A stretch of DNA of 64,000 nucleotides, taken from NCBI RefSeq assembly GCF_024323335.1, contig NC_066583.1, positions 271,494,916 to 271,558,915 of the forward strand, read 5' to 3'. The stretch is from Lathyrus oleraceus (Eukaryota > Streptophyta > Magnoliopsida > Fabales > Fabaceae). Position numbers and translations under genes: made by a program. The notes under the pieces were generated by a model that was not told the DNA's origin, did no database searches, and was given only the letters and a program-made list of their open reading frames with translations. Positions 47,152 to 59,713 of the stretch are shown in pieces (positions within the stretch are counted from its first letter, which is position 1; the number at the start of each line of letters is the position of its first letter).

Positions 47152-50100
47152 TTAGTCTGTCAAAATTTTGACCTCTTGAAGGAGAGGCTTATATTTTTTC
47201 AAGTATTTTCCATTCACTCTCAGGATTCGCCTATCTGGTGCCAGCTCCTTGACCTCGTAGGCGTTGTTAGAAAAGGCCTGTAAAACCTTAAATGGTCCTT
47301 CCCAATTAGGGGACCATTTACCCAAAACTCTATCATTTCTGTCCATAGGCAGGATCACTCTCCAGACCAGATCGTCGACAACAAACACTTTACCTTTCAC
47401 CTTTTTATTGTAGGCTCTGGCGACTTTTTCTTTCTGCCTTTGTAGGGAATCCAACGCTAACATTCTTTCTTCATCTACGTCGACCAATTCGTCTGTCATC
47501 ATACTCCAGTAATCTTCAGAAGGTATTTCATACTGCTTTTGGGTTCTGACCGCCTGAACCTGAATCTCTACCGGCAACACTGCGTCATGCCCATACACCA
47601 GTCGAAATGGGGTTGTTCTAGTTGCTTCTTTTGGTGACGTTCAACACGCCCACAAAGCTTGGTCTAACGTCTTATGCCAATTTCTTGGCTTCTTTCCTAT
47701 GTGTTTCTTTATTAGGCTGATGATCACCTTATTAGCAGCTTCGACTTGGCCATTCGCCTGTGCGTAATAGGGGGTAGAAGTCAGTAACTTGATTCCCATT
47801 TCTTTTGCAAAATCTTACACTTTTCGACCAGTGAAAACTGACCCCTGGTCGGTTGTAATTGTTTCCGGGATGCCAAATCTGCAAATGATATAACTCTGGA
47901 CAAAATCTATCACAACCTCTTGGTCTACATTTGTTAACGCTACGGCTTCGACCCATTTTGTGAAATAGTCAATACCGACTAACACATACCTTTGTTGTTT
48001 CGACGGGGATGGTTTTATTTCTCCTATAACATCCAGAGCCCATCCTCGAAATGGCCAGGGCTTCAAAATTGTATGCAGCTCGCTTGCAGGCACATGCTGT
48101 ATGCCCCCATGTAATTGGCATTCTTGACAACCTTTAGTAAATTCAATGCAATCTTTCAGCATTGAAGGCCAATAAACTCCTGAGCGCATCAAGAGCTATT
48201 TCATCTTCAAACCTGCTTGATGCACCCCACACGCCCCGCTATGTATGCTTGACACAACCACGTATGCCTCACTTTCTCCTAGGCATTTCAGTAACACTCC
48301 TTCGACTGTCTTTTTGAATAATTCATCATTTACCAAGACGTAGCTAAGCGCCCTATATTTTATCTTTCGATCTGTCGACCCTACGGGATTACGTAAGTAA
48401 TCGACTAGCGGATTACGCCAATCACTTTCCCCCCCGTCGTCGACGGCCAAAATTTCAAAATGATTTTTATCTATGGCTCCCAACTTCACAATCGACAGAT
48501 CTGACGGTGACAACACTGTCGCTCGTACTTTCTCTCTTACTTGGACCTCTTCATCCTGGTCTTTCGACGCTTTGTATCCTGAAGCCTCCTGTGCCAAATC
48601 ATTTGCTCTTTGGTTCTCTTTTCGTGGTATGTGTTGGAGGCTGACTTGCTCAAACCTCTTGAGTAATCTGATGGTGACCACAAAATACATGATTACATTT
48701 TCTTTAACACACTTGTACTCTTTTGATGCTTGTTTAATCACTAACTCCGAGTCTCCCATAATTTCGACATTTCTTGCCCCCAATTCTAGCAGTAGTTCAA
48801 GTCCTGTGATCAATGACTCATATTCTGCTTCATTATTTGTGCATACCCCTTCGATTCTGTATTTGAACTCTGCTGGAATTCCGTCTGGAGAAATTATGAC
48901 TCCTCCTATCCCATATCCATGCTTATGTCTTGAACTGTCGAAGTATAACCTCCATGGTGCTAAATCTACGTAATTCTGCGCCATTTCGACCAATGAGTGG
49001 TCGACAAGGAAATCCGCTACTACCTGCCCTTTCATTGCTTTCAAGGGTACGTATGTCAGGGAGTATTCTGTTAATGCTAAAGCCTATTTCCCAATTCGAC
49101 TATGCAAAATTGGCTTAGATAACATGTGTTTAATAATATCAAAGTGGGAAGATACGTACACATCAACAAGCTTGATATATTGCTTTAGTTTCATACAAGA
49201 GAAATACAGGCATATACATAGTTTTTCTATATCACTATACCTAGTTTCAGGATCATTAAGCACTCGACTAAGGTAATACACAGGTCTCTCGACACATTTT
49301 TCATTCTCTTGGACTAACATACTTCCTATAGTCGATTCTGAGGCTGCAATATACAGTCTCATTGGCCTATGTCTAACATGAGGGCCCAGTATTTGAGGCC
49401 TAGTCAAATACTCTTTGATTTTGTCGAAAGCCTCTTGGTGTTCATCCTGCCACTTGAAATCCTTGTTCTTCAGTCGAAGTAGTGGGGAGAAGGCTTTTAT
49501 TTTGCCACTTAGATTTGATATAAATCTTCTAAGAAAAATTATTTTTCCCAGAAAAGATTGCAGCTCTTTTTTGGTCGACGGAGGCTTGACGTCCATAATG
49601 GCTTTTGTTTTGCTTTGGTTTACTTCAATACCCTTTTTATGCACCACAAAGCCAAGGAAGTCGCCTGCTTGCACACAAAAAGCACACTTTAATGGATTCA
49701 TTTTTAATCCACATTTCCTCATCCTTAGAAAGGCCTTTCGAAGATGTTCGACGTGAGCATGTCGACCATTTGATTTTATCACAATATCATTAATGTATAC
49801 TTGCATGAAATCTTCAATAAAGTCATGGAACATTGAATTCATTACCCTCTGGTATGTTGCTCCGGCATTTTTCAAGCCAAATGGCATGACAACCCACTCA
49901 TATGTCCCCAAGGCTCATGGGCATCGAAACGCCGTCTTCGGCACGTCTTCTTCTGCAATAAAAATTTGGTTATATCCAGCATAACCATCTAACATACTTA
50001 AATATTCAAAACCAGCGGCCGAATCAACCATCATTTCTGCTACGGGTATGACATACTCATCTTTTGGGGTGGCAGCATTTAGATCTCTAAAATCAATACA

Positions 50101-50607
50101 TACTCTTAAAGACCCATTTTTCTTGATGACTGGCACAATATTGGCCAACCATTCGACATACCATGCAGTTTGAATAAAATTGCTTTTCAGGAGTCTTTCT
50201 ACTTCTGCTTTTAACTTTGCCATGATCTCTAGGGCGAAACGCCTGGGCGTCTGCTTTACTGGTTTTCTTCCAACTTTTATTGGAAACTTTAACTCGACCA
50301 AATCCCTACTTAAACCAGGCATTTCTTTATAATCCCAAGCAAAACAGTCCCTAAATTCTTTAAGTATGGATATTACCTCAGACTTTAGTTCTTTGTCGAT
50401 GTTGGCGCTTATGTATGTTGGCCTTTTCTCGCCATTCTCGCCAAGGTCGACTTCTTCCAAGGGGTCTTTTGGTCGGATTTTCTCTGGTGCCTTTGGGTAT
50501 TTTTCAAACCCTAAAGGTTCATTGTCATAAATACAGTCCAGACGCTGCATGTCGATGTTCCTTTTAGCCAACGTTGGCTTGTTTGGGGGTTCTGGCCCAA
50601 TAGCCAT
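47152..50607 (-). pseudogene. Tat element pol: RT, RNase H, archaeal-type RNase H, integrase
   Basis: One frame throughout, broken by stops at about 49912, 49081, 48193, 47812 and 47640. RT: WLANIVPVIKKNGSLRVCID, MLDGYAGYNQIFIAEEDVPK, MPFGLKNAGATYQR. The active-site box reads YINDIVIKS instead of YVDD, so one catalytic Asp is Asn. RNase H 1: RLYIAASESTIGSMLVQ. RNase H 2: WRLYFDSSRHKHGYGIGGVI, NNEAEYE, GDSELVIKQ. Integrase: HHCC zinc region (CIEFTKGCQEC), core acids in ALDVIGEI, TTDQGSVFTG and NGQVEAANKVI, and a C-terminal GKWSPNWEGPFKVL module without chromodomain. Most stops are explained by TGG to TAG or CAA/CGA to TAA/TGA. Non-functional. Confidence 0.93.
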
Positions 50608-50746
50608 ATGCCCCTATTTATTTAACGCACAGGCTTCGACAACCATGTTTTCTTCAGCCTCTAGAGCTGACTTTATTCTGTTCTAGGCAACGTATGCCGA
50701 AATCCTTCTTAGAGCTTCTAGCTCAGTCATCATCAGTGACGTCTCC

Positions 50747-53700
50747 CTAGCCTGTCGGCCGGATACCTGTATAGGGTGGATCATTCAGGCGTTCCACATC
50801 CCAAATGAAGCCATGAGTCTCGTGCAGAGTTAGAGAGACGAAAGCTTCACTCAAATTAGCATACACATCTTCAGTTGGAAAGCAAGGAGAGATGTTGTCC
50901 AGCTTTCTTTCGAACTCCTTCTTGCCGACATTATTCACGTCAGCCATGAAGTACCCTTGGTCGGCTTCGATATTTTCGACCACCCCATCTTCTCTCCAAA
51001 TCACCAACCTTTGGTGTGCTGAAGATGGTACCGCTCCGACACCATGTAACCACTCTCTGCCAAATAGTAAGTTGTAGCTTGGCTTAGCGTCTATCACCAT
51101 GAATAGTGTCGGTCTGGTTATTGAACCCATTGTGATATTTACCATAATCACTCCCATGGTGCTTTTCGTCTTTCCTCCGTAGTCAGACAAAACCATGTTG
51201 TTAGATCTGATGTCGGTATCATACTTACCAATCTTCCTCAGAATATGGTGCGACATGATGTTGACCGTGGCACCACAATCGATCAAGACTTTGTTGACAG
51301 TTACGCCTTCCACTTTTGCCCTTATCAGCAGTGGTTTCAAATGATTCTTCATGTTCATCGTTGGTCTTTCGAACACTGCCTCTTGGCTTTCAGCAGACCC
51401 ATCGTTTAGCACAAAATAGCATATTGGCTGGTGCAAAGCCATTTCTTCAGCGTCAGCATCGTCTACCGACTCTTCCACTTCAGTCACACATTTGTATTCT
51501 TGTGGTAGGATTGGCACCACGTTGACCAAGATATCCAGACTTGCTTCAGATTCTGAATTGAAGTCATTAGTCACTTCATCAGAACATTTTTTAGTTGGTC
51601 GACGGACGTACTCTCTGATCTGTTCCTTCGTTGCTGTGTCGACCTTCACAATAATTTTCTTCCCAGCATTCGCCTTGCTGGTCATGCCTCTTGTAACTTC
51701 TCTTTCGGCCTGTTTACGCCTCTGAAAGCGTCTCCATTGAGTCCTCGACATGGGGTTCTTCCCCATATAATTTTCAGAGACATGAGTCCTTTTTTCAGAC
51801 TTAAACTCACGCTTGTAGTTAATTGCTAGACCTCCTCTAGCAGCAGCAACAACACCTTATGTGGTGTCTTATTTTTCCTGAGGCTTGATCCGAGTACCTC
51901 TAGGGGCACTTGCCAACGGTACAAAGCTCTTAGGCTTTGCTTGGGTATTTCCCACAACCTTTTTTGAGCCTCTTTCATTCTGGTAACCCCTGGTCGGCCC
52001 ATTCCTTTTGCTTTTACCCAATTGCAGTTTCTGGAAATTCTCCACCGTTATTTTGTCGGTGACAACACCACACCTAGGGCACAGGCACACTTGTGAACCC
52101 TTGTTCTTGCAGCGATACAGAAAATCCACCAAGTCTTCATCAGCCCTTGGGTAAACTTCAGCTATATCGACATCTGGGCTTTCCCTAGTTTGCTCCAGCA
52201 TGTTGGCCTCATCGTATTCGGTGATTTCGACCATGTTGATCTCGACTGGCTCCACGAACAGGGCTTCCTCCTGGTGAAGAGGATCAACGTCGATCTTCAT
52301 TCTGCGGCCAACAAATTTCAGCCTGCCTTCTTGAATCGCTTTCTGAACCAAATCCCTGAAAAGGTAACAATTAGAGGTATTATGACCAAGATAGTTATGA
52401 TACTTACAAAACCCTCTTTTCTGTCTCTGTTCTAATGGTGGTATTTTAGTACCAGGAGGTACCACCATTTGACCATCTTTGACCAACAAGTCAAAAATTT
52501 CCTCACATTTCGACACATCAAAAGTATAAGTTTTCGAAGGGAATTTTGGGTTGTGTTCGACAGGATTTTTTCCTTGCGCAGGCAGCAATGATCGACACTC
52601 ATAGGCGGATCCTGGCTTTAGTTCAGCCACGTCGATTTCTAATTCGGTCGATGAAGCATAATCAGCCTCACATATTGGGTCTGTCGCGTCGTATTCGACA
52701 AACGCTACCTTTTCTTTCTTAGACTTATTGTGCCTAACTTTTTCTAACCTTAGCCGTTCTAGATGTCAGACTCTATCAGCCAATTGTGACATACTTTTCA
52801 CAAAAGTTGGATCTATTTTCTTCCTAATGGAATAATCTAACCCTCCTGCGGCCATTTGAACTGGTTCATGTTCTGGCACTTGCGTAAAACACCTAGCCTT
52901 TAAGGACCTAAAACGATTCAGATAATCGTCGATGCTCTCAGCAAACCTTCTCTTGATACTAGACAATTCTGCCAAACTAATTTTGGAGTGTCCTTCGTAA
53001 AACTGTTCATGGAACTTCTTTTCTAATTTGGCCCACGAATCGATTGAACTTGGGGCCAACAAAGTAAACCATGTGAAGGCAGCCTTAGTCAGAGAGGAGG
53101 GGAAGTTTTTTACTCTCAAACATTCATTATGAGCTAGATCTCCTGACTCTGTTAAGTATCTAGAAACGTGCTCTATTGTCGATTCACCAGACTCTCCCTC
53201 AAATTTAGTGTACTTAGGCACTTTCATCCCCCTGGACGCCTCGGCTTGGAGAATAAACTCAGCTAACGGGGAGGCGTACAATGGCCTTTGAAATGTAGCA
53301 CCCATTCCATTTCTAGCCATAATCCTTTCGACAATAGTTTTCAAATTATTTTCCACTGCTAAGTCCTCTTGTCGATGTTGATCGACAATTTGATCAGCAT
53401 CCTAGTGTCGGTTAACCATTACCATCTGGTTACGTCCCGCGACTCCTGATTCGACACCTTGATTTTGAAGGGGTCTAATGATTTGTCCTTCGTGGACTGT
53501 CTCCTCCTCCGCTTCCCCTATCTCCATCTGCATAGGAACAATCGGTCTAATCACTTGTGCCATCTGTCGAGTCAGTGCCCCCAGAAAATTGCACAAGTGT
53601 GCCTATTGATTCGCCACCTGCCTATTTATTTCAGCAGATTCTTGTATTAGTGGATTAAAGACTGTGCCCATCTGGTTGGTCAACATGTTAACCAATTCAT

Positions 53701-54166
53701 GGTTACTATCGTCCATTTGTTGTATCAACACCGCTACTAAAGTGTTCGACAGTGGCATGGTTCTGTTCTGAGTATTATTCCTCATGTTGCCCCCTTGCGC
53801 TGATCCTTGCAAGGGTGGATTTGTCTCTGAAAACAGTGCTACACTTGATGTCGACTGATATCCTGGCATTAAGGAATACGACATTCCATAAAGAGGATCT
53901 ATGGTGCCAAAGCGAGGCACATAAGGTCTGAACGTCGTTATCGTTGATCCTGAACCCCCCGGTGGAGACTGAGGAATTGATGTTCCAACCGCACCTGTAG
54001 TCGACATGGTTAAGGCTGCACTTGTCATCGGCGGCAAAGTGGCAACCTGTGAGATTACTGTTTCCGCAGTGGATAAAGTTCCTCGTGGTACTTCATCCGT
54101 GTTAGTTTCTGACATTTTCACAATATTTTGTGGCTTACTATACAGTTTGCCACTTCTAAGTTTCAT
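50747..54166 (-). pseudogene. Tat element gag-protease
   Basis: Starts MKLRSGKLYSKPQNIVKMSE at 54166. One frame to the end, interrupted by stops at about 53603, 53402, 52766 and 51869. Gag: a low-complexity N-terminal part, then the capsid core (VPKYTKFEGESGESTIEHVS, AFTWFTLLAPSSIDSWAKLE, RRFAESIDDYLNRFRSL) at 53260-52860. The zinc knuckle CKYHNYLGHNTSNC is at about 52410-52370. Protease: VNKVLIDCGATVNIM near 51290 (D-C-G-A in place of the usual D-S/T-G-A) and YNLLFGREWLH. Ends at TAG 50747-50749. Pol follows 139 bases later in a different frame. All breaks are nonsense changes rather than frameshifts. Confidence 0.92.
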
Positions 54167-54192
54167 GCAATTTCCGCAACTGCTCTAGCACC

Positions 54193-54210
54193 GTCCCACT
54201 GGGCGTGCCA
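54193..54210 (-). other. Tat element primer binding site
   Basis: TGGCACGCCCAGTGGGAC on the minus strand, three bases inside the 5' LTR. It has the TGG start expected of a site pairing with a tRNA CCA end. I do not assign the tRNA. Confidence 0.75.
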
Positions 54211-54213
54211 TTT

Positions 54214-55186
54214 TGTTTACTGTGGAAATTGGTAAACAACTGCTGGTCCTCCCTAGGCCTTAAAACAAAGGGTTACTTGCAGAATCGACCAGTTGATCCT
54301 AGGACATGTGCTAGTGCAAGTGAGGCTTGTCCAACTCGACGAAATAACTTTGTGAGGAACGGCTCCTAACAAAGTGTCGAACAAGCGTAGGGTTTTCCAC
54401 ACGAACGGTTTAGACAATGCTACAACCTATAGGTGACTCGTGACCGACATCACTATAGTATTCAAAAGAGGTATACGACGAACACGTTTTTGGTAAACTC
54501 TATTATCGTAATAGAATCAGTGTCGACAGCGTAAACGACAATGTAAAATGATAACTCAAAAGTAAATGAAATTAAGATAAAATGTTCAACGGGAACAATT
54601 GAAAAGTAAGGAAGGTGCATTGAAATAAATGTGGTGATTCACGTACATAACACTCTAAAAAAACTCTTGCTTCCTCGCGCTGGGAATGAGAAGTTTTCTT
54701 ACAAGTGATTTTCAGTACAAAGTGAACACCCCTGAGCCCCTCGTGGGACATTCTATTTATACTAAACTAAAGGAACTGCTCATAAGCTAAAACTCCTAGA
54801 AACCAGCAGATGTTATGTCACACGATCTGCCAAACCGCTGCCCTCACGTCTTGCCAACTGCTCCAAATTCTGGCGCTCTTTATTCTTCTTGTAACCGCTG
54901 GCTATTAAATTTCAAATTTCTCCCGCCCAGATGCTAGGACGACGCTGTCTTCTACGCCTTTGGCATAAAAGAAAAATTCTTTAAGTCTCAGACTTCACCT
55001 CAATCGACAGAATGTCCTGTCGACCAAACACGTTCTCTAGTCGACTTCAACCCTTGACTTGTGTTTTTCTCACTCTTATTTGCCTCAAACACCTCTTCAT
55101 CTCTTGATGGGATACAACCCCCAAATTCACAAAACTCTATCACTAACCATGCTTTCGGCATCCTTTAGAGATTTTTCGTGGTAACA
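54214..55186 (-). repeat. Tat element 5' LTR (973 bp)
   Basis: Partner of 41555-42527, followed on the plus strand by the CTAGA target duplication. Confidence 0.92.
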
Positions 55187-57486
55187 CTAGATCATTATAG
55201 AATGATCTCAAAAGAGATATCTATATAGCGGAAAAGTCATCCAAAATAGCAAACAAGCAAGGACGTCAAGCTATCTTATCCTTACCATTCACCTGCTCAA
55301 AATTACCTGAAAAATAATCAACAACATGGGGTGACATAATAATCCAGTGGGTTCTCTATATTATGGGTCCACTTAGCTCTACAAGGTTCTAATCAAAACC
55401 TAACTCAAGTCACAAAGGGGAAAATACTTGAGTACACACAACTTGCAATGTATGGAAACATTTTTCCTTAGTTCATCAACTCAAACAATCACTAATCGAA
55501 AACCATATCAAGGTATCTTTCCCTGAGACGCCCTATGTCTAGGGTTATCAACACGGGTCACAAATCCTTGTATCATAAGTACCTTTCCTCGGCAAGCCCT
55601 ACATCTAGGGTTATCGACACGAGTCATGGATCCTATCATATGCTTTGACATACACATGGATTTCGGATTCTAAGGGATAACATCTACCTTAAGAATCTTC
55701 GTTTCTTATGTGACTCTAAACCCATTTCAAGCCTTTTACCCAATGGGATTCTAACCCACTATGAGATCCACTACCTTTGGGAATCAAACCCAGGTCATTC
55801 AAGTATCAGTGCATACATCCCAATTCTTACTCTACATAAGCATCGTAACTTGGGATGACATAATCAAGTGGTTGTTTCTGACTACGTGACTAGATAAAAC
55901 TCAACATGATTATATTCGACAATCACAAGGTGATCACATTCACAACAATAACACATGCTCCATATAATGCCTAACATTCATAGTTAGATAACTAATTATC
56001 CATGACATACACCTAGGTATTAATATGTACAAGCATTTCCATCTATGTCATTCCTCATACCCTAATTCTCTTTCTAATTCATTCAATTAGTTTGCATCTA
56101 GGGTTTTCCTCACCAATCATTATGAATTTTCATTCATAATATCACATTAATACACAATTAAGACATAACATATTCATAATGCTATCATATATGAAATATA
56201 ATTGAACAAATGATAATTCCATGCCCACATATCATAGGACAAGTGACATGACCCTTAGGATGACTTAGGAACCATAGAAAACACGATTTTTGCAAAAAAT
56301 AAAGGATACAATCGATTGCACAAGGACCACAATTGATTGCATAAATGTCTGAAAACTCTCTATTAATATTTTTGGAAGAATAATTGATTGATATAATAGT
56401 AAAATCGATTGCACTACTCCTGAATTATGATTTTCAGCTTTTTGTAAAGGTGCAATCGATTGTCACTGTAAGTTTTGTCAAAAATACCTGCTGAAACATA
56501 TGTCTATCCATTCCTAACCATCCTTAAGTTCATCTAATAATAACCTTCCATAAGACACAATATTTTCATGATATAATACACCAATATCCATCATTCGAAC
56601 AACAACAACATTCACTTATTTTGCAATAGAACAAGCATGGAGAAAATAGAAGTAAATCATGTATTCATAAACAAGAATGAACATTCATCACGAATCTTAC
56701 TACTATTCTATGATTCTATCAAAACCCTAATTTCTAAACTATAAAGGTTCTATCTAGAACCCACCTTGAAAATATATGGAGATAATTGTTGAAAGATTTT
56801 GAGATGTGATGATGATGATTCTAAGTTCCTTCAAGTTCTTCATCTTTTTGTCACACGTTTTTCTTCTCTTCTTTCTACTATGTTCTGCTAATGTTTTACT
56901 TCATGAGCTTCTTTCTTTTCCTCTGTTAGTTCTATTGATAAGTGGGAAAAATTACCTAGAAAACATGTATTACTGCATGTGGTTATAATTTGGTCAATGG
57001 TAGAAAACACGTAGTCATAAATGGGTTGTTAGAATTGTGTGGGTAACAAGTAATTATAAAAGTAGTAACAAATATATTAAGTGGTACAATACTTAATATT
57101 TGTTCTACTAGAGCAATTGACTCATTATTAATGTTATCAAAGTGTCTCTTTTTGTACCAATTAATAAAATGTCAGTCTCAAATAATACTAATTGAGTAAA
57201 TCTTAACTCACTAGTTACTCTATTTATCCCAACTGATAGCTTTCAGAGTACATAGGAACTAAGTTGATTTCAACTGATATGGATTTGAGTATTAAAGAAA
57301 ACACATGATATTACACCTCGAGTCAGACACAAACTGTGTTGTTGTAACAGATCTACATCAATTCATATAGTTTAGAGGTTGTCTACCATCCTGCATGATA
57401 GGTTCGGTTATGATCCATTGATGTCGCGACTTCCATTGTCGTTGTAACCGACCTATACCCCCTACAAGACTTGTGTTAGTGGAAAT
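55187..57486. other. Repeat-like non-coding DNA right of the Tat element
   Basis: No gene seen. A CCCTA-GTCTAGGGTTATC motif with ACACGNGTCA recurs at about 55530 and 55590 as a degenerate tandem pair. CAATCGATTG-type words cluster at 56309-56462. The 56800-56990 stretch has an open frame rich in Phe and Leu that looks like chance. It may be an old non-coding part of a retroelement, but no boundary could be fixed. Confidence 0.5.
56309..56462. repeat. Four CAATCGATTG-type palindromic words
   Basis: ACAATCGATTGCACAAG (about 56309), ACAATTGATTGCAT (about 56330), AAATCGATTGCAC (about 56412) and GCAATCGATTGTC (about 56453). Confidence 0.7.
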
Positions 57487-58715
57487 GGAATATTCCATAG
57501 ACTCTTTTGGGTGTATGAATCATGCATAAAAGTTTCTGCATTATGCAAACCTATTATCCAAATTGATGGAACATTGTTATATGAGAAATATAAAGGAACA
57601 TTACTCATGACAGTGGCACAAGATGACAACATCAACATTTTTCCAATCGCCTCGCTCTGGTTGAAGGGGAGACTGCTGATGGATGGGTTCTTTTCTAAAA
57701 CATCTCCGATTACACATTGCTCCTCAGCCTAACTTATGCTTGATTTTAGACAGACATCCATCTATTGAGAGTGCTTATAAAAACCTTGATAACGATTGGC
57801 AAGATCCTCCTTCTATGCATGTCTACTGCATTAGACACATCACTTAAAATTTCATGTGGGAGATCAAAGACAAGACGCTACAGAAGAAGGTTGTGAATGA
57901 AGGGTATGCATTAATAGAACATTCCTTTAAACACTACCGCAAAGAGACCAGATTGACAAATGCAGATGCAATAAGGTGGATCGATATTCCATTGGAGAAG
58001 TGGACCAGGGAATTCGACAATGGTCCATGATGGGGCCACATGACAATAAATCTCGTGGAATCAATGAAGTCTGTCTTTAAAGGTATGCGAAACCTACTGA
58101 TAACTGCTTTGGTGAGAGCAACCTATTTGAGGTCAGGGTCACTATTTAAGATTAGACGTTCAAAATGGAGTTCAATGTTACAATCAGGGCAGTTGTTCAG
58201 TGAAACTTCAATGAAATTCATTAAGGAGGAAGCTTCCAAAACTAACGCACACGTGATCAGAATGTTTGACTGTCATAAAGGTTGGTTTAGTGTAGACTAG
58301 GCAATGGACCATATTAAGGGGAGGCCACAGGGATACTATTGAGTCGAACTAGATAGAGGTTGGTGCAATTGCAAAAAGTCCAAGTCTTCCATATGCCTTG
58401 CTCCCATGTCATAGCGACATGTTCAAAGACTCGACATGACTCTTCCAACTTACTATCCACCATTTACAAAGTGATAAACTTATGCAATGTATACAACAAT
58501 AGTTTTCCGGTGGTAGAAAATGAGGATTATTGGCCTGCATATCAAAGGGAGATAATTGGGCACAATGAAAATATGTGAAGAAAGAACAAGGGTATCCCTA
58601 ATAACACGCATATTCAAACTGAAATGGATACAACGAACAAAATGGTAAGATTATGTAGTTCATGCCGTTAGCTCGAAGACAATCGTACAAACTGTCTCAA
58701 TGTTGGAGCAAGCTC
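57487..58715 (+). pseudogene. MULE transposase pseudogene, copy 3 (a different family)
   Basis: The catalytic part of a Mutator-like transposase unlike copies 1 and 2. Parts: IIQIDGTLLYEKYKGTLLMT (first catalytic Asp, 57550-57610), LDRHPSIESAYKNLDNDWQD (second Asp, near 57750), HVYCIRHI (57820), WGHMTINLVESMKSVFKGMR (catalytic Glu, near 58030-58090), MFDCHKGWFSV, and the SWIM zinc finger WCNCKK...FHMPCSHVIATC (58360-58430, partly out of frame). The tail PAYQREIIGHNENM and a CSSCR...C remnant of a terminal zinc knuckle lie near 58650-58700. Frameshifts and stops (57731, 57846, 58028, 58298) inactivate it. No terminal inverted repeats were recognised. Confidence 0.88.
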
Positions 58716-58854
58716 CATAACATAATTCAATTTATATGTAATTCATTTTATGTAACCATTTTATTTGATATTGAAAACAACGTTCATTTCATAAATATCA
58801 CAACACTCGGTTACAACACTTTAAATAACAACAAAACAATAATTTAAACAACAA

Positions 58855-59289
58855 CTAAACAATAAGACAAACAAATACAACGACTAAACTACATATATAT
58901 GTGATTATAACCATTAGGACAATTTCCTCACACCTATGCATCATAATACGACAATCATTGTCAGTTTTAACTGAGTCCCAGAAACGAATTTCTCCATTGT
59001 CATTATACACAGTAACAAGCCTTTGAATTCTTTTGATATTTTCACTGTCTGCAATGTCTCTATCTAACCAACAGATCAAACTCCTCCGAAGATGCTCGAA
59101 AGTCTCAATGTTCCAAAGTTGGATCTTCATCGGAGACTTTGCTGCCGAATAAATAAAATTGACATTTCTCTTGATAATAAAAGACGATATTTTAAAGAAA
59201 AATTGAAGGAGAGAATTAGAAGATAGATGAAAAATTATAGGGAGGGGATGCACTAAATATAACAAAATCCAAAACAACACAATAGTCAC
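58855..59289 (-). pseudogene. Small PB1-like reading frame, probably MULE-associated
   Basis: A 144-codon open frame. Its first third is hydrophobic and probably not real coding. The informative part is residues 52-125: SPMKIQLWNIETFEHLRRSL, ICWLDRDI, IKRIQRLVTVYNDNGEIRFW, DSVKTDNDCRIMM. The pattern basic-KRI-x-x-L...G-x-I-x-F...LKTD-x-D-x-R resembles PB1-like N-terminal domains of legume MULE proteins and the frame at 60103-60453. It lies tail to tail with MULE copy 3. Function unknown; assignment tentative. Confidence 0.45.
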
Positions 59290-59544
59290 TGGCTATGGTG
59301 TATGCTCTTAGAGGATGCATGCATTCGCCATAAACAGTGACATGACATGAATGCATGGACCAACCCTATGAAGTCTTTGTTCAAATTTTGAGTGCCTGCG
59401 CCACAATCTGTGGCACCTCCTCTTGTGGACGGATTTTTGTTTTATTTAAAACCTGCTTATTTTAGTTTTCTTTTTTAAATTTTAGATTTTTTTTTAAAAA
59501 GCATAGTTATTTCAAAAATAAATTTGTAATACTTATTTTTTATT

Positions 59545-59713
59545 ATATGATTATCATGTTCCATCCTTTGTTATGCTGATAGAGGAGATGCTGCATGTGT
59601 AGTAAGATCAACTAGTATTTTACGTTTGTGTTTTCGTAATATTTTTTTTATGATTCTGATGTTCCAATCCTTTGTTATGCTGATAGAGGAGATGTTGCAT
59701 GCGTAGTGGTGAC
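59545..59713. repeat. Imperfect tandem pair, period about 104 bp
   Basis: ATCCTTTGTTATGCTGATAG and AGGAGATGYTGCATG occur at 59563-59602 and again about 104 bases later (59667-59704). Confidence 0.8.

Larger units (their letters stand above)
41555..55186 (-). mobile_element. Complete Tat-lineage Ty3/gypsy element carrying an antisense PMD gene (13,632 bp)
   Basis: Two 973-bp LTRs (41555-42527 and 54214-55186) with TG...CA ends are flanked by CTAGA (41550-41554 and 55187-55191). Read on the minus strand: 5' LTR, primer site (54210-54193), gag-protease (54166-50747), RT / RNase H / second archaeal-type RNase H / integrase (50607-47152), a 4.3-kb 3' region, purine tract and 3' LTR. The two RNase H domains and the lack of a chromodomain place it in the Tat lineage. 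The 3' region holds, on the plus strand, a plant mobile domain gene with introns. LTRs differ at about 42 of 973 sites by eye (about 4%), so the insertion is much older than the Ogre at 18926. Confidence 0.93.
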
